A stretch of 64,000 bases of DNA. Origin: CADCVW01 sp964251385. GTDB lineage: Bacteria > Pseudomonadota > Alphaproteobacteria > Sphingomonadales > Sphingomonadaceae. Where the stretch lies: positions 310,001 through 374,000 of the forward strand of contig CAXUJK010000003.1 of assembly GCA_964251385.1 (NCBI GenBank), in the 5' to 3' direction. The position numbers and the translations under genes were made by a program. Each line of letters opens with the position of its first letter. Position 1 is the first letter of the stretch. This document shows positions 36,330-44,731 of the stretch, one piece after another. The notes beneath the pieces were generated by a model. That model was not told where the DNA came from. It did no database searches and was given only the letters and a program-made list of their open reading frames with translations.

Positions 36330-37820
36330 CTAGTTCCGCCCCGGAACGCCCGTTTTCACGTTCTGCATTTCCTGCAACCGCGCCCGGAACGCCACCAACT
36401 CCGCCCCCTCAAGCAGCGAACGTGTCACGAAGCGCACCGACATCGGGTTGATCGGCACCCCGTTCCTGTGCAGCTCGTAGTGCAGATGCGGGCCCGTCGA
36501 AAAGCCCGTCGAGCCGACATAGCCGATCACCTGGCCCTGCCGCACGGGCGCGCCGGCTTGCGCGACGACCCGGCTCATGTGGCTGTAGCTGGTCGTCATC
36601 GCGCCGGCATGGGCGATGCGGACCTGCTTGCCGTAGCCGCCCGCCCAGCCCGCGCGGACGACCGTTCCCGCGGTGGCGGCGTAGATGGGTTGGCCGTACC
36701 CGGCGCGAAAGTCGACGCCGCGGTGCATCCTCGCAAATCCCAATATGGGGTGGCGGCGCATGCCGAAGGACGAGGAGATCGATCCGGACACGGGCTGGCT
36801 CATCGAGCCGGACGTGCGTCCGACGCCCGACGCCTCGAACCACTGCGTGCGGCCTTCGTGCGTCCAGGGCAGGAGCTGGAAATCCTTGCCGGACGCGCGG
36901 TCGAGGCCGGCATAGAGCAGCTGACCCGACTCCGCTTCACCGTTTTGCGATCTGCGATGCGACACGACGATGTCGAACCTGTCGTCCGCCGAAACGTCCC
37001 GGCCGAGGCTGAGCTGGCCGGCGAGCGTGCGGATATAGGATTGGATCGCGCGCGGGGGGGCGCCCGCCGCGCGGGCGGAGAAGTACAGCGAAGAGCCGAC
37101 GCGGCCCTGGATGCGCAACGGCGTGTCGTCGACCGCGATGGGGAGGGCGCGCAGCGTCAGGCGGCCGCCGACGCGCTCGACGACGATGTCGAGATCGAAG
37201 CGCGCGCGGAAGCTCAGCCGTTCGAGCGGGCGGGCGCTCCGTTCCGCGGGACGGCGACCCAGCCGCACATCCATCGGCGTGCCGGGTTTTATCGCGGTCA
37301 CCGATGCGACCCGGCCCACCATGGCCGCGACCTGCGCCGCTTCCCCGCCGCCGACGCCGGAGCGTTCGAGGACGCGCGAAAACCCGTCGCCGCGGCCGAG
37401 CGTCGCGAGCAGGTCGATGAACGGGCGTTCGGGGGCATGTTCGATCGGCCGCACCGCTTCGGTCGCGGCCATGGGCGATCCGGTGTCGGCGCCGTATGCG
37501 AGCGCTGAAAAGTTCTGCGCACGCGCCTCGTCCCACTGCGCTTCGGCCAGCGGCGCCGGCGCGGCACCGGGGATCGTGCGGATGTCGGGCGCAAACAGCG
37601 CGGCTACGAGGCACAACGCAGTGCAGGTGGCCAAACCCCGCCACCAGCCGGGGGAGCCGACATCGAGCGCGAGATCGGTGACGAGCCCGGCACGAGCCAC
37701 GGGCTTGGGCGCGACCGGCACGGACGCACGGCGCGGCATCGCCGGGCCGCCCAACGTGCGCGGCAGCGACAGCACGCCCGCGCCGCCGGCTCCGATCCCG
37801 TAGTCGTAGCGTTCGTACAA
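36330..37820 (-). CDS. M23 family metallopeptidase (LytM-type), membrane-anchored
   Basis: The 496-aa protein has one membrane helix (about residues 60-78), a periplasmic LysM/OapA-like region (about 130-330) and a C-terminal M23 domain. The domain carries the zinc ligands in HRGVDF (about 366), a histidine in SYSHMSRV and HLHYELH (about 445-451). It probably cuts peptidoglycan cross-links during growth or division. All ligands are present, so it is likely active. The TTG start at 37820 has GGAG 10 bases upstream; an ATG at 37739 is an alternative. A minus-strand TTGACT lies at 37888-37893. Confidence 0.9.
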   Translation of the reverse strand: MYERYDYGIGAGGAGVLSLPRTLGGPAMPRRASVPVAPKPVARAGLVTDLALDVGSPGWWRGLATCTALCLVAALFAPDIRTIPGAAPAPLAEAQWDEARAQNFSALAYGADTGSPMAATEAVRPIEHAPERPFIDLLATLGRGDGFSRVLERSGVGGGEAAQVAAMVGRVASVTAIKPGTPMDVRLGRRPAERSARPLERLSFRARFDLDIVVERVGGRLTLRALPIAVDDTPLRIQGRVGSSLYFSARAAGAPPRAIQSYIRTLAGQLSLGRDVSADDRFDIVVSHRRSQNGEAESGQLLYAGLDRASGKDFQLLPWTHEGRTQWFEASGVGRTSGSMSQPVSGSISSSFGMRRHPILGFARMHRGVDFRAGYGQPIYAATAGTVVRAGWAGGYGKQVRIAHAGAMTTSYSHMSRVVAQAGAPVRQGQVIGYVGSTGFSTGPHLHYELHRNGVPINPMSVRFVTRSLLEGAELVAFRARLQEMQNVKTGVPGRN

Positions 37821-38011
37821 GGCGCATCCGCTCCGCCGCCCGCTTGCGCGAGGCCCCGAGACGAATGCTGTGGATCGGCAAAGTTAAAGTCAAATTAAAG
37901 GACGTTCGCGTCGGCCGCCGTGCCGACGGGGCGACTCATGGGGGGGCAAAGCGGGGCACGCGCCGGACGGAGGCTTGCGTCCTGCGCGCGTTTCGCCATC
38001 TTGTGACCCAC

Positions 38012-40498
38012 ATGCTCAAGGCGATCCTCGGGCCCACCAACACGGGCAAGACGCATCTGGCGATCGAGCGCATGTGCGCGCACTCGTCGGGCATGATCGG
38101 CTTCCCGCTGCGCCTGCTGGCGCGCGAGGTCTACGACCGGGTGGTCGCGATCAAGGGCGAGCGCTCGGTCGCGCTGATCACGGGCGAGGAGAAGATCGTC
38201 CCCGCCGACGCGCGCTACTTCCTGTCCACCGCCGAATCGATGCCGTCCGAAAAGGACGTCGCCTTTGTCGCGCTCGACGAGGCGCAGATCGGGATCGATC
38301 CGGAGCGGGGCCATGTGTTCACCGACCGCATGCTCGGCGCCCGTGGCCGCGAAGAGACGCTGATCCTTGGCTCCGAAGCATTGCGGCCGATGGTGCGCAG
38401 CCTCTTGCCGAAGGCCGAGATCGTGACGCGGCCGCGCTTTTCGACGCTGAGCTATGGCGGCATGTCGAAGCTTTCGCGCCTGCCGCCGCGGTCCGCGATC
38501 GTCGCCTTCTCGGCCGAGGAGGTCTACGCCGTAGCCGAGATGCTGCGGCGATTTCGCGGCGGCGCGGCGGTCGTCATGGGCGCGTTGTCCCCCCGTACGC
38601 GCAATGCGCAGGTCGCCATGTATCAGGCAGGCGAGGTCGACTATATCGTCGCGACGGACGCGATCGGCATGGGCCTCAACATGGACGTGCACCATGTCGC
38701 GTTCGCCAGCCTAAGCAAGTTCGACGGGCGGCGGAGCCGGCGGCTTCATCTGTCCGAGATGGCGCAGATCGCGGGGCGGGCGGGGCGTCATCAGCGCGAC
38801 GGCACCTTCGGTACGTTGCATCTCGGCGGGGGCAAGTCGCCCGAGTTCACCGAGGAGGAAGTCGAGGCGATCGGCGACCACCGCTTTCCGCCGCTCGACC
38901 ACCTGTTTTGGCGCAACAGTTCTCCCGACTTTTCAGGTGTCGACCAGCTGATCGAAAGCCTGTGCGCCCGCCCCCGGCTGCATGGTCTCCGACCCGCTCC
39001 GGAAGCAGTCGATCTGGCTGTGTTGAAGGCAATCGCCGACGATCCGGACGTGCGCGCGCGTGCGAAATCGCTGCGTACCGTCAAGCGATTGTGGGCGGTT
39101 TGCGGTCTGCCTGACTTCCGCAAGTCGGGGCCTGTTCACCATGCGCAGCTCGTCCGCCGATTGTTCAACCACCTGACCGAAGGGGCCGGGCACGTGCCGC
39201 ACCAGTGGTTCGCCGACCAGGTGCAGCGGCTCGACAACGTCGCCGGCGATATCGAGGCGATCGCGGACCGCATCGCGGGTGTGCGCACCTGGGCGTACAT
39301 CGCGCACAGGCCCGACTGGCTCGCCGAGCCGGAGCTGTGGGCGGACCGCACGCGCGAGGTCGAGCAGCGATTGTCGGACGCACTGCACACCGCGCTCACC
39401 CAGCGTTTCGTCAGCCGCCGTACCGCCGTGCTGCTGCGCGACTTGGGAGCAAAGGGCGCGGACACGCTGCCGATGATCGTTGCGGCGGACGGGGAGGTGT
39501 CGGTCGGCGACGAGCCGATCGGACGGCTCGACGGCTTTTCATTCGTCGTCGACCCGTCGGCGCGGCACAGCGACCGGCGCATGCTGCTGGCGGCGGCCGA
39601 GCGCAAGCTGGGCACCGAGCTGGAGCGCCGCGCCGCGGCCTTGGTCGCCGACGCGGACGAGGCATTCGCGGTCGACGACGAGGCGGTGTTGTCCTGGCGC
39701 GGGCATCCCGTCGCCCGATTGGTCGCGGGGCGGCGGATGCTGCAGCCGCGCGCGAAACTGTCGTCTGCGCTCGAGCGACTATCGCGATCGGCCAAGGCTG
39801 CGGTCGAAGCGCGGCTGATGGCCTGGACCGCAGGACGGTTGGCGCGGAAACTGGGCGCGCTCGCCGCGATCGACGTGGCCGCGCGCGATGCCGCGACGCC
39901 GCCGCCCGTGCGCGCGCTGCTCGCCATGATCGTAGACGGCGGCGGCGTTGTGGCCCGCGCGCAAGTGGCGGACGCGTTGGTCGCGTGCGATCGCGACATG
40001 CGGCGCGCGGCGACGCAGCTCGGCATCCGCATCGGCGCGCTCGACCTGTTCGTGCCCGCCGCGTTGAAGCTGGAGGCGTTGCGTTGGCGCTCGCTGCTGC
40101 TGGGGCTGGCCAAGGACGGCGAGGCATGCGCCGCGCCGGCGGGTCAGCCGGTCGCGGTCCCCGTCGACGCGGCGCATGCGCGGCGGCTTGTGCGGCTCGG
40201 CTACCGCGATCTGGGCGTGCAGATGCTGCGCGTCGACATGGCCGAACGCCTCGCTACGCATGCGCACCGGGCGACCGGCGACGATCCGGTGGACCGCGCG
40301 CTGACGACCTCGCTCGGGCTGAGCGACGCGTCCGTCACGAAGCTGATGGCGGATGTCGGGTTCCGGTGCGACCCGTCCGGCCGCTGGCGCTTTCGCGGTC
40401 GCGCGCACAAGGCCGTGCCCGCCGCGCCGCCGCGTCCCGGTAATGCGTTCGCGGCACTCGCTGAACTCAAGGCGGCGGAGGTTCGCACCGGTGCCTGA
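38012..40498 (+). CDS. SUV3-like DExH/D-box RNA helicase
   Basis: The 828-aa protein opens MLKAILGPTNTGKTHLAIERM, placing Walker A (GPTNTGKT) at residues 7-14 as in SUV3. Then come ALDEAQIGIDPERGH (DEAQ box), ILGSEALRPMVRSLLPKAE and the C-terminal RecA motifs ATDAIGMGLNMDVHHVAF and QIAGRAGRH. A long C-terminal region is variable. Related mitochondrial helicases work in RNA turnover. ATG 38012 is used, as the upstream extension is not conserved; GTG 38003 is possible. It overlaps the S4 gene by 8 bp. Confidence 0.92.
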   Translation: MLKAILGPTNTGKTHLAIERMCAHSSGMIGFPLRLLAREVYDRVVAIKGERSVALITGEEKIVPADARYFLSTAESMPSEKDVAFVALDEAQIGIDPERGHVFTDRMLGARGREETLILGSEALRPMVRSLLPKAEIVTRPRFSTLSYGGMSKLSRLPPRSAIVAFSAEEVYAVAEMLRRFRGGAAVVMGALSPRTRNAQVAMYQAGEVDYIVATDAIGMGLNMDVHHVAFASLSKFDGRRSRRLHLSEMAQIAGRAGRHQRDGTFGTLHLGGGKSPEFTEEEVEAIGDHRFPPLDHLFWRNSSPDFSGVDQLIESLCARPRLHGLRPAPEAVDLAVLKAIADDPDVRARAKSLRTVKRLWAVCGLPDFRKSGPVHHAQLVRRLFNHLTEGAGHVPHQWFADQVQRLDNVAGDIEAIADRIAGVRTWAYIAHRPDWLAEPELWADRTREVEQRLSDALHTALTQRFVSRRTAVLLRDLGAKGADTLPMIVAADGEVSVGDEPIGRLDGFSFVVDPSARHSDRRMLLAAAERKLGTELERRAAALVADADEAFAVDDEAVLSWRGHPVARLVAGRRMLQPRAKLSSALERLSRSAKAAVEARLMAWTAGRLARKLGALAAIDVAARDAATPPPVRALLAMIVDGGGVVARAQVADALVACDRDMRRAATQLGIRIGALDLFVPAALKLEALRWRSLLLGLAKDGEACAAPAGQPVAVPVDAAHARRLVRLGYRDLGVQMLRVDMAERLATHAHRATGDDPVDRALTTSLGLSDASVTKLMADVGFRCDPSGRWRFRGRAHKAVPAAPPRPGNAFAALAELKAAEVRTGA

Positions 40499-40766
40499 AG
40501 GCGCGTTGCGATTGGATAAGTTCCTGTGGTTCGTGCGCCTGGCCAAGACGCGATCCGCCGCCGCCGCGTTGGCGGAGGCCGGGCACGTCCGACTGGACGG
40601 TCGCCGCGTCGACCGCGCGCATGCCTGCGTGCGCGTCGGATCGGTGCTCAGCCTACCGCATGGCGACGGTGCGCGCGTAGTACGGGTCGAGGCCCTGCCT
40701 GCCAGGCGCGGACCTTACCCCGAGGCCTGCGCTTGCTACACGCCATTAGGAGAACCAGTGCATTGA
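40491..40766 (+). CDS. S4 domain RNA-binding protein (Hsp15-like)
   Basis: GTG 40491 lies inside the helicase stop region. The 91-aa protein is one S4 domain: LRLDKFLWFVRLAKTRSAAAALAEAGHVRLDGRRV, followed by a short beta tail. This matches Hsp15-type proteins, which bind stalled 50S subunits with attached peptidyl-tRNA. The pair with the SUV3-like helicase is common in alphaproteobacteria. It is 53 bases upstream of fdxA. Confidence 0.9.
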   Translation: MPEGALRLDKFLWFVRLAKTRSAAAALAEAGHVRLDGRRVDRAHACVRVGSVLSLPHGDGARVVRVEALPARRGPYPEACACYTPLGEPVH

Positions 40767-40818
40767 CGAGCCGCTCGGGTACGGACTAGCAGCGCACATC
40801 CGTCAGGAAGGCGCAAAA

Positions 40819-41157
40819 ATGACCTACGTCGTCACCGACCTGTGCATCAAGTGCAAGTACATGACCTGTGTGGAAGTGTGCCCGGTCGACTGCTTCTACG
40901 AAGGCGACAACATGCTCGTCATCAATCCGTCCGAATGCATCGATTGTGGTGTGTGCGAACCCGAATGCCCGGCCGAGGCGATCCTGCCCGACACGGAGTC
41001 GGGGCTGGAGAAGATGCTGGAGATCAACGCCACGTTCTCCGCGCAATGGCCCAACATCACGCGCAAGCGCGAGGAGCCCGCCGACGCGGACCAGTACAAG
41101 GGCGTGCCCGGCAAGTTCGAACAGTATTTCTCGCCCGAGCCGGGCCAGGGCGACTGA
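40819..41157 (+). CDS. fdxA: 7Fe-8S ferredoxin FdxA
   Basis: The 112-aa protein has two cluster motifs: CIKCKYMTCVEVCPVDCFYE (with the altered spacing of a [3Fe-4S] site) and CIDCGVCEPECPAEA ([4Fe-4S]). The C-terminal extension ends in a helix typical of the alphaproteobacterial FdxA. It is a low-potential electron carrier whose partners here are unknown. AGGAAG precedes the ATG. The conserved helicase-S4-fdxA-carD order continues downstream. Confidence 0.96.
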   Translation: MTYVVTDLCIKCKYMTCVEVCPVDCFYEGDNMLVINPSECIDCGVCEPECPAEAILPDTESGLEKMLEINATFSAQWPNITRKREEPADADQYKGVPGKFEQYFSPEPGQGD

Positions 41158-41369
41158 CCGGCACCGCCGGCGCATAACCTTTGTGAAGAAAATCGCGGGG
41201 CGTGCTCGCAAAGCTCGCAATTCGTGCGATTCGGTGGTATGACGCTTCTATTACGGCAGGCTCGCGTGGCCCAAGCCGTACTCATCCGTAGCCCCGAGAT
41301 CGCGACTGCCTGAACGCTCCACGTGTTCGGCATCGTCACGGACTCGGCCCGCCGCAAGGAAGGTCCAAC

Positions 41370-41906
41370 ATGGCAACCAAGCCGCTCAATTTCGACGTCG
41401 GCGATTACGTCGTCTATCCCAAGCACGGCGTCGGCAAGGTCATGGAGGTTCAATCCTCCGAGATCGCGGGCATGAGCCTCGAGCTCTACGTTCTGCGCTT
41501 CGAAAAGGAGCGCATGACCTTGCGCGTTCCGACCAACAAGGCGGAGAGCGTCGGCATGCGCAAGCTGTCGTCCGACAAGACGATGCGCGACGCGCTCGAC
41601 ACGCTGAAGGGCAAGCCGCGGGTCAAGCGCACGATGTGGTCGCGGCGCGCGCAGGAGTACGAGGCGAAGATCAACTCGGGCGACCTGGTGTCGATCGCCG
41701 AGGTGACGCGCGACCTGTTCCGCGCGGACGACCAGCCCGAGCAAAGCTATTCGGAGCGCCAGATCTTCGAGGCGGCCTCGTCGAGGCTCGCGCGTGAACT
41801 GGCGGCGATGGAACAGCTCGACGAGCCGGCTGCGCTGGTCAAGCTGCACGAGATCCTGAACGCGGCCGCCGCGATCTACAACAAGGATAAGGTCGTCACG
41901 AAGTAG
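41370..41906 (+). CDS. carD: CarD family transcriptional regulator
   Basis: The 178-aa protein has the N-terminal RNA-polymerase-binding Tudor-like domain (NFDVGDYVVYPKHGVGKVMEV) and a helical C-terminal DNA-binding part (KPRVKRTMWSRRAQEYEAKI). CarD proteins stabilise open complexes at rRNA and other promoters. AAGGAAGG precedes the ATG. The 212 bases before it are free of genes; they hold GC-rich stretches and presumably the promoter, with no motif I can name. Confidence 0.95.
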   Translation: MATKPLNFDVGDYVVYPKHGVGKVMEVQSSEIAGMSLELYVLRFEKERMTLRVPTNKAESVGMRKLSSDKTMRDALDTLKGKPRVKRTMWSRRAQEYEAKINSGDLVSIAEVTRDLFRADDQPEQSYSERQIFEAASSRLARELAAMEQLDEPAALVKLHEILNAAAAIYNKDKVVTK

Positions 41907-41971
41907 ACGGCCACTTGCTCCGCCATGTGCAAACGTGTATTGCTCCTCCAACACACGAGGGGAGATCGACC

Positions 41972-42748
41972 ATGCGCGGATTGACTGTCGGAGCGGCGTT
42001 GTTGTTGGCTGCGTGCGGAGGCGCGCAGGCGGAGCGGGTGCAGCTCAGCGGGCGTAGCGAGCAGCGGCCGGTTCAGGTCGCCGCGTTCGACAAGGTCGAG
42101 CTGAAAGGCCCGGACCGCGTCGTCGTCCGCGTCGGTGGGGCGCAGAGCGTCTCGATCGAAGGCGACAGCGCGGTGCTCGAGCGCATGGAGCTCGTCGTCG
42201 AGGCCGGCAAGCTCGTCGTGCGGCGCAAGGGCCGATCCTGGAATATCTCCGGGCCTACCGAACGCGCGACGGTAACGGTCACTGTGCCCCGACTCGTGGC
42301 GGCGGCGGTCGGGGGGTCCGGCAACATGACCGTCGATCGCGTGGGCGGCGGCGATTTTTCCGCGGCGGTCGGCGGATCGGGCGAGCTTCGTATCGGCCAG
42401 GCGCAGGCGGGCAAGCTGGAAGCGGCCGTCGGCGGGTCGGGCGACCTGCGCTTCGATCGCGTGGAGAGCGACAGCGTCGAGATGGCGATCGGTGGGTCGG
42501 GCAGCATCGGCGTCGCCGGACGCGCGCGCGCCGTTGAAGCGTCGATTGCGGGGTCCGGGGACGTGCAAGCCAAGGATCTGGCCGCGCGCACCGCCGAGAT
42601 TTCGATCGCCGGGTCGGGCAATGCCATGATCAACGCCAGCGAAACGGCGGAAATCTCGATCGCGGGATCGGGCGACGTCACCGTTCACGGCGGTGCCCGG
42701 TGCGAGACGAGCAAGATGGGGTCGGGCACGGTGCGCTGCGGCGGCTAG
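41972..42748 (+). CDS. DUF2807 lipoprotein with GSG beta-repeat ladder
   Basis: The 258-aa protein starts at ATG 41972 behind a purine-rich site and has a lipoprotein signal (LLLAACGG, Cys about 13). The DUF2807 domain (about residues 40-258) consists of repeated units with GSG turns: VGGSGNMTV, VGGSGELRIG, VGGSGDLRFD, IGGSGSIGV, IAGSGDVQ and IAGSGNAM. They probably stack as a right-handed beta-helix. Such proteins are surface or periplasmic adhesin-like factors of unknown role. A second copy follows at 42783. Confidence 0.88.
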   Translation: MRGLTVGAALLLAACGGAQAERVQLSGRSEQRPVQVAAFDKVELKGPDRVVVRVGGAQSVSIEGDSAVLERMELVVEAGKLVVRRKGRSWNISGPTERATVTVTVPRLVAAAVGGSGNMTVDRVGGGDFSAAVGGSGELRIGQAQAGKLEAAVGGSGDLRFDRVESDSVEMAIGGSGSIGVAGRARAVEASIAGSGDVQAKDLAARTAEISIAGSGNAMINASETAEISIAGSGDVTVHGGARCETSKMGSGTVRCGG

Positions 42749-42782
42749 GCCTTCCTTAACCAAAATCGGACCATCAGGCGGC

Positions 42783-43469
42783 ATGAAGATCGCCGTCGCC
42801 GCTCTCCTGCTGCTCGCCGTTCCGGCCCTTGCGGCCGAGCGTGGGTACAGCGTCACCGGCTTCGATCGCGTTCGCATCGACGGGCCGTACAAGGTGACGC
42901 TGGTCACCGGAAAATCTCCCGGTGCCCGCGCGTACGGCTCGGCGGCGGCGATCGAGGCGCTGTCGGTGGAAACACAGGGGCGCATGCTGATCGTGCGGCG
43001 CAACCGGCAGGCTTGGGGCGGCGACGCGAGCAGGCCCGCCGGGCCGATTGAACTCAAGCTGACGGGCTTTTCGTTACGCGCGGCGAGCGTAAACGGAGCG
43101 GGGTCGCTGGCCATCGACAAGCTGCGCGGGCAGACTTTGGAGCTGATCGTCGCGGGGTCGGGAACGATGACCGTCGGCGCGGTCGAGACGGATCGGCTGA
43201 CAGGCGGCGTGGTCGGCGGCGGGCGTCTGCAGGTCGCGGGCACCGCGGCGACCGCGTCGCTCGCCGTCCGCGGCACGGGCGCGATCGACGCGCGCGAACT
43301 GCTCGTCAAGAACTTGAAAGTCGCGGCGGACGGCCCCGGCGACATCGCGGTCGCCGCCAGCGGCACCGCGGACGTGGTGTCGAGCGGCGCGGGGAACATC
43401 GTCGTGACGGGCAAGGCGGCTTGCACGGTCAAGGCGACGGGTTCGGGCGAGGTGGTCTGCGGGAAGTAA
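42783..43469 (+). CDS. DUF2807 exported protein, paralogue of the upstream gene
   Basis: The 228-aa protein begins MKIAVAALLLLAVPALAA, a cleavable signal peptide rather than a lipobox. A DUF2807 beta-ladder follows: GAGSLAIDKL, VAGSGTMTVG, VVGGGRLQVAG, VRGTGAIDAR and SSGAGNIVV, less regular than in the neighbour. It is 34 bases downstream of its paralogue. Both end CGG or VVCGK after a cysteine close to the terminus. Probably a tandem duplication with different anchoring. Confidence 0.87.
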   Translation: MKIAVAALLLLAVPALAAERGYSVTGFDRVRIDGPYKVTLVTGKSPGARAYGSAAAIEALSVETQGRMLIVRRNRQAWGGDASRPAGPIELKLTGFSLRAASVNGAGSLAIDKLRGQTLELIVAGSGTMTVGAVETDRLTGGVVGGGRLQVAGTAATASLAVRGTGAIDARELLVKNLKVAADGPGDIAVAASGTADVVSSGAGNIVVTGKAACTVKATGSGEVVCGK

Positions 43470-43555
43470 CCGACGACGTGAACCTTGGCGGTCGCGTCGG
43501 CTGGAAGGTGGCAAGCCGACGAGCAGCCTTGAGTTCGACAGGACGAATGCGGTTG

Positions 43556-44140
43556 TTAGCGACTAGCGCACGATGCCCCGTTGGCACCTTGGTGGATTGA
43601 TAGATCGTCGTTCAACTCCAGTGAGAGGAACTGGCGAAAGCTATCAGCGACGAACGCATCCGGTACGCCACCAATGAGCGCAACTCTACCACGGTTAGGT
43701 CCGTCTGAGCAGCAGATTGCCCAAGCATAGCACCAGATGAGGTAGTCAGAAAAAACGAGGTAGGCGTGCTTCTCTTGATCGATCTCGTGGTTCGCTTCGC
43801 CCGGCGGACCATCGGGGCACTCATCGGCGATGGACTTTATCTCACTTGCTGCCCACCACTGTGTGCCGAAGTCATTCATGTACGTTGTGCATGGCGCGGC
43901 ATGTAACAGATAGGAGCGGAAATCTTCGGGAAGACGGAGTGAGTAGCGCTCTTCCAGCGCCTTGATGTGATCATCCGCACCATATGGTGAGTAGCTTTTA
44001 GGGTCAGACGACGCCCAAAAGTCGGCTAGTGCGTTGTACAGGCGCTCTCCATTTTCGTTGAATAGAGACGGATCTATCGGCGGCACTTTTGCCGGAAAAG
44101 GACTCGCCGACTGCTTAGTCCCTCTTCGCCAGCCAAACAC
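43556..44140 (-). CDS. SMI1/KNR4 (SUKH) family protein, possible orphan immunity gene
   Basis: The 194-aa protein starts with GTG 44140 behind GGAGG. Its core fits SUKH: IKALEERYSLRLPEDFRSYLLHAAPC (conserved helix and strand), then QWWAASEIKSI, YLVFSDYLIWCYAWAI and DSFRQFLSL. SUKH proteins are frequent immunity partners of polymorphic toxins. No toxin is adjacent, so it may be an orphan immunity gene. The DNA is visibly more A/T-rich than its neighbours, consistent with transfer. The 86 and 150 bases on either side hold no gene I can support. Confidence 0.78.
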   Translation of the reverse strand: MFGWRRGTKQSASPFPAKVPPIDPSLFNENGERLYNALADFWASSDPKSYSPYGADDHIKALEERYSLRLPEDFRSYLLHAAPCTTYMNDFGTQWWAASEIKSIADECPDGPPGEANHEIDQEKHAYLVFSDYLIWCYAWAICCSDGPNRGRVALIGGVPDAFVADSFRQFLSLELNDDLSIHQGANGASCASR

Positions 44141-44290
44141 GCAACCTCCTCAAGCGTAAAACCGCCAGTAGCAGAGACGAGACACCCTCATCGCCAAGCT
44201 GAACCATCTGCAGGTTTGGGGCAAGCTGATCAAAGGCTCGAAAGGGTAGACTGTGGGCGTTAGCAGTAGACGGCTCTACGCAGGTGAAGA

Positions 44291-44695
44291 TTAAAGCAGC
44301 GCCAGCGACACCAGCTTTCCGAGCAGCGCGGGCGGGAGGGCGGACAGCCCATCATCGTCACCATCGAAATCTCCGGGCGCGTCGTCGTGCAGAAGGTAGC
44401 GCCAGCCCTGGTGGGCGCGCTTGGCGACGACCTGGACGGGGATGAGGCGGGCGTCGAGGCGGATGGTGGTGCGTCTTGCCGCCGCGTCCACGTCGAAACC
44501 GAGGATCGTCTGGCGCGCGGTGATGCGGTGCTTGATGATCCAGTACATCGACCCGCCGACCAGCTCGTCCGCGCGCTTGGGGCAGAAGCGGGTGGTGATC
44601 CGGGCGACGCCTTCGCGGCTGCGCGTGTCGTTGCGGCGCTGCAGCGTGCCGAGCGACGCGCAGCCGACCGCGACCTTGGACATGTGGAGGAGCAT
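44291..44695 (-). CDS. DUF1489 family protein
   Basis: The 134-aa protein matches DUF1489: MLLHMSKVAVGCASL at the start, RITTRFCPKRADELVGGSMY, WIIKHRITARQTILGFD and RAHQGWRYL. The family is nearly universal in alphaproteobacteria and is cytoplasmic, with no known function. The ATG at 44695 and a second methionine 4 codons on are both possible. It lies 36 bases downstream of mgtE on the same strand. Confidence 0.9.
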   Translation of the reverse strand: MLLHMSKVAVGCASLGTLQRRNDTRSREGVARITTRFCPKRADELVGGSMYWIIKHRITARQTILGFDVDAAARRTTIRLDARLIPVQVVAKRAHQGWRYLLHDDAPGDFDGDDDGLSALPPALLGKLVSLALL

Positions 44696-44731
44696 GGGGG
44701 GTAAGTGGCGGCGGCGTGTCCGGGATCAAGC

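Noticed and set aside
37865..37893. Minus-strand promoter for the M23 gene (TTGACT at 37888-37893)
   Set aside because: A good -35-like hexamer, but the matching -10 (CAGCAT) fits only half the consensus, so it is mentioned in the gene entry only.
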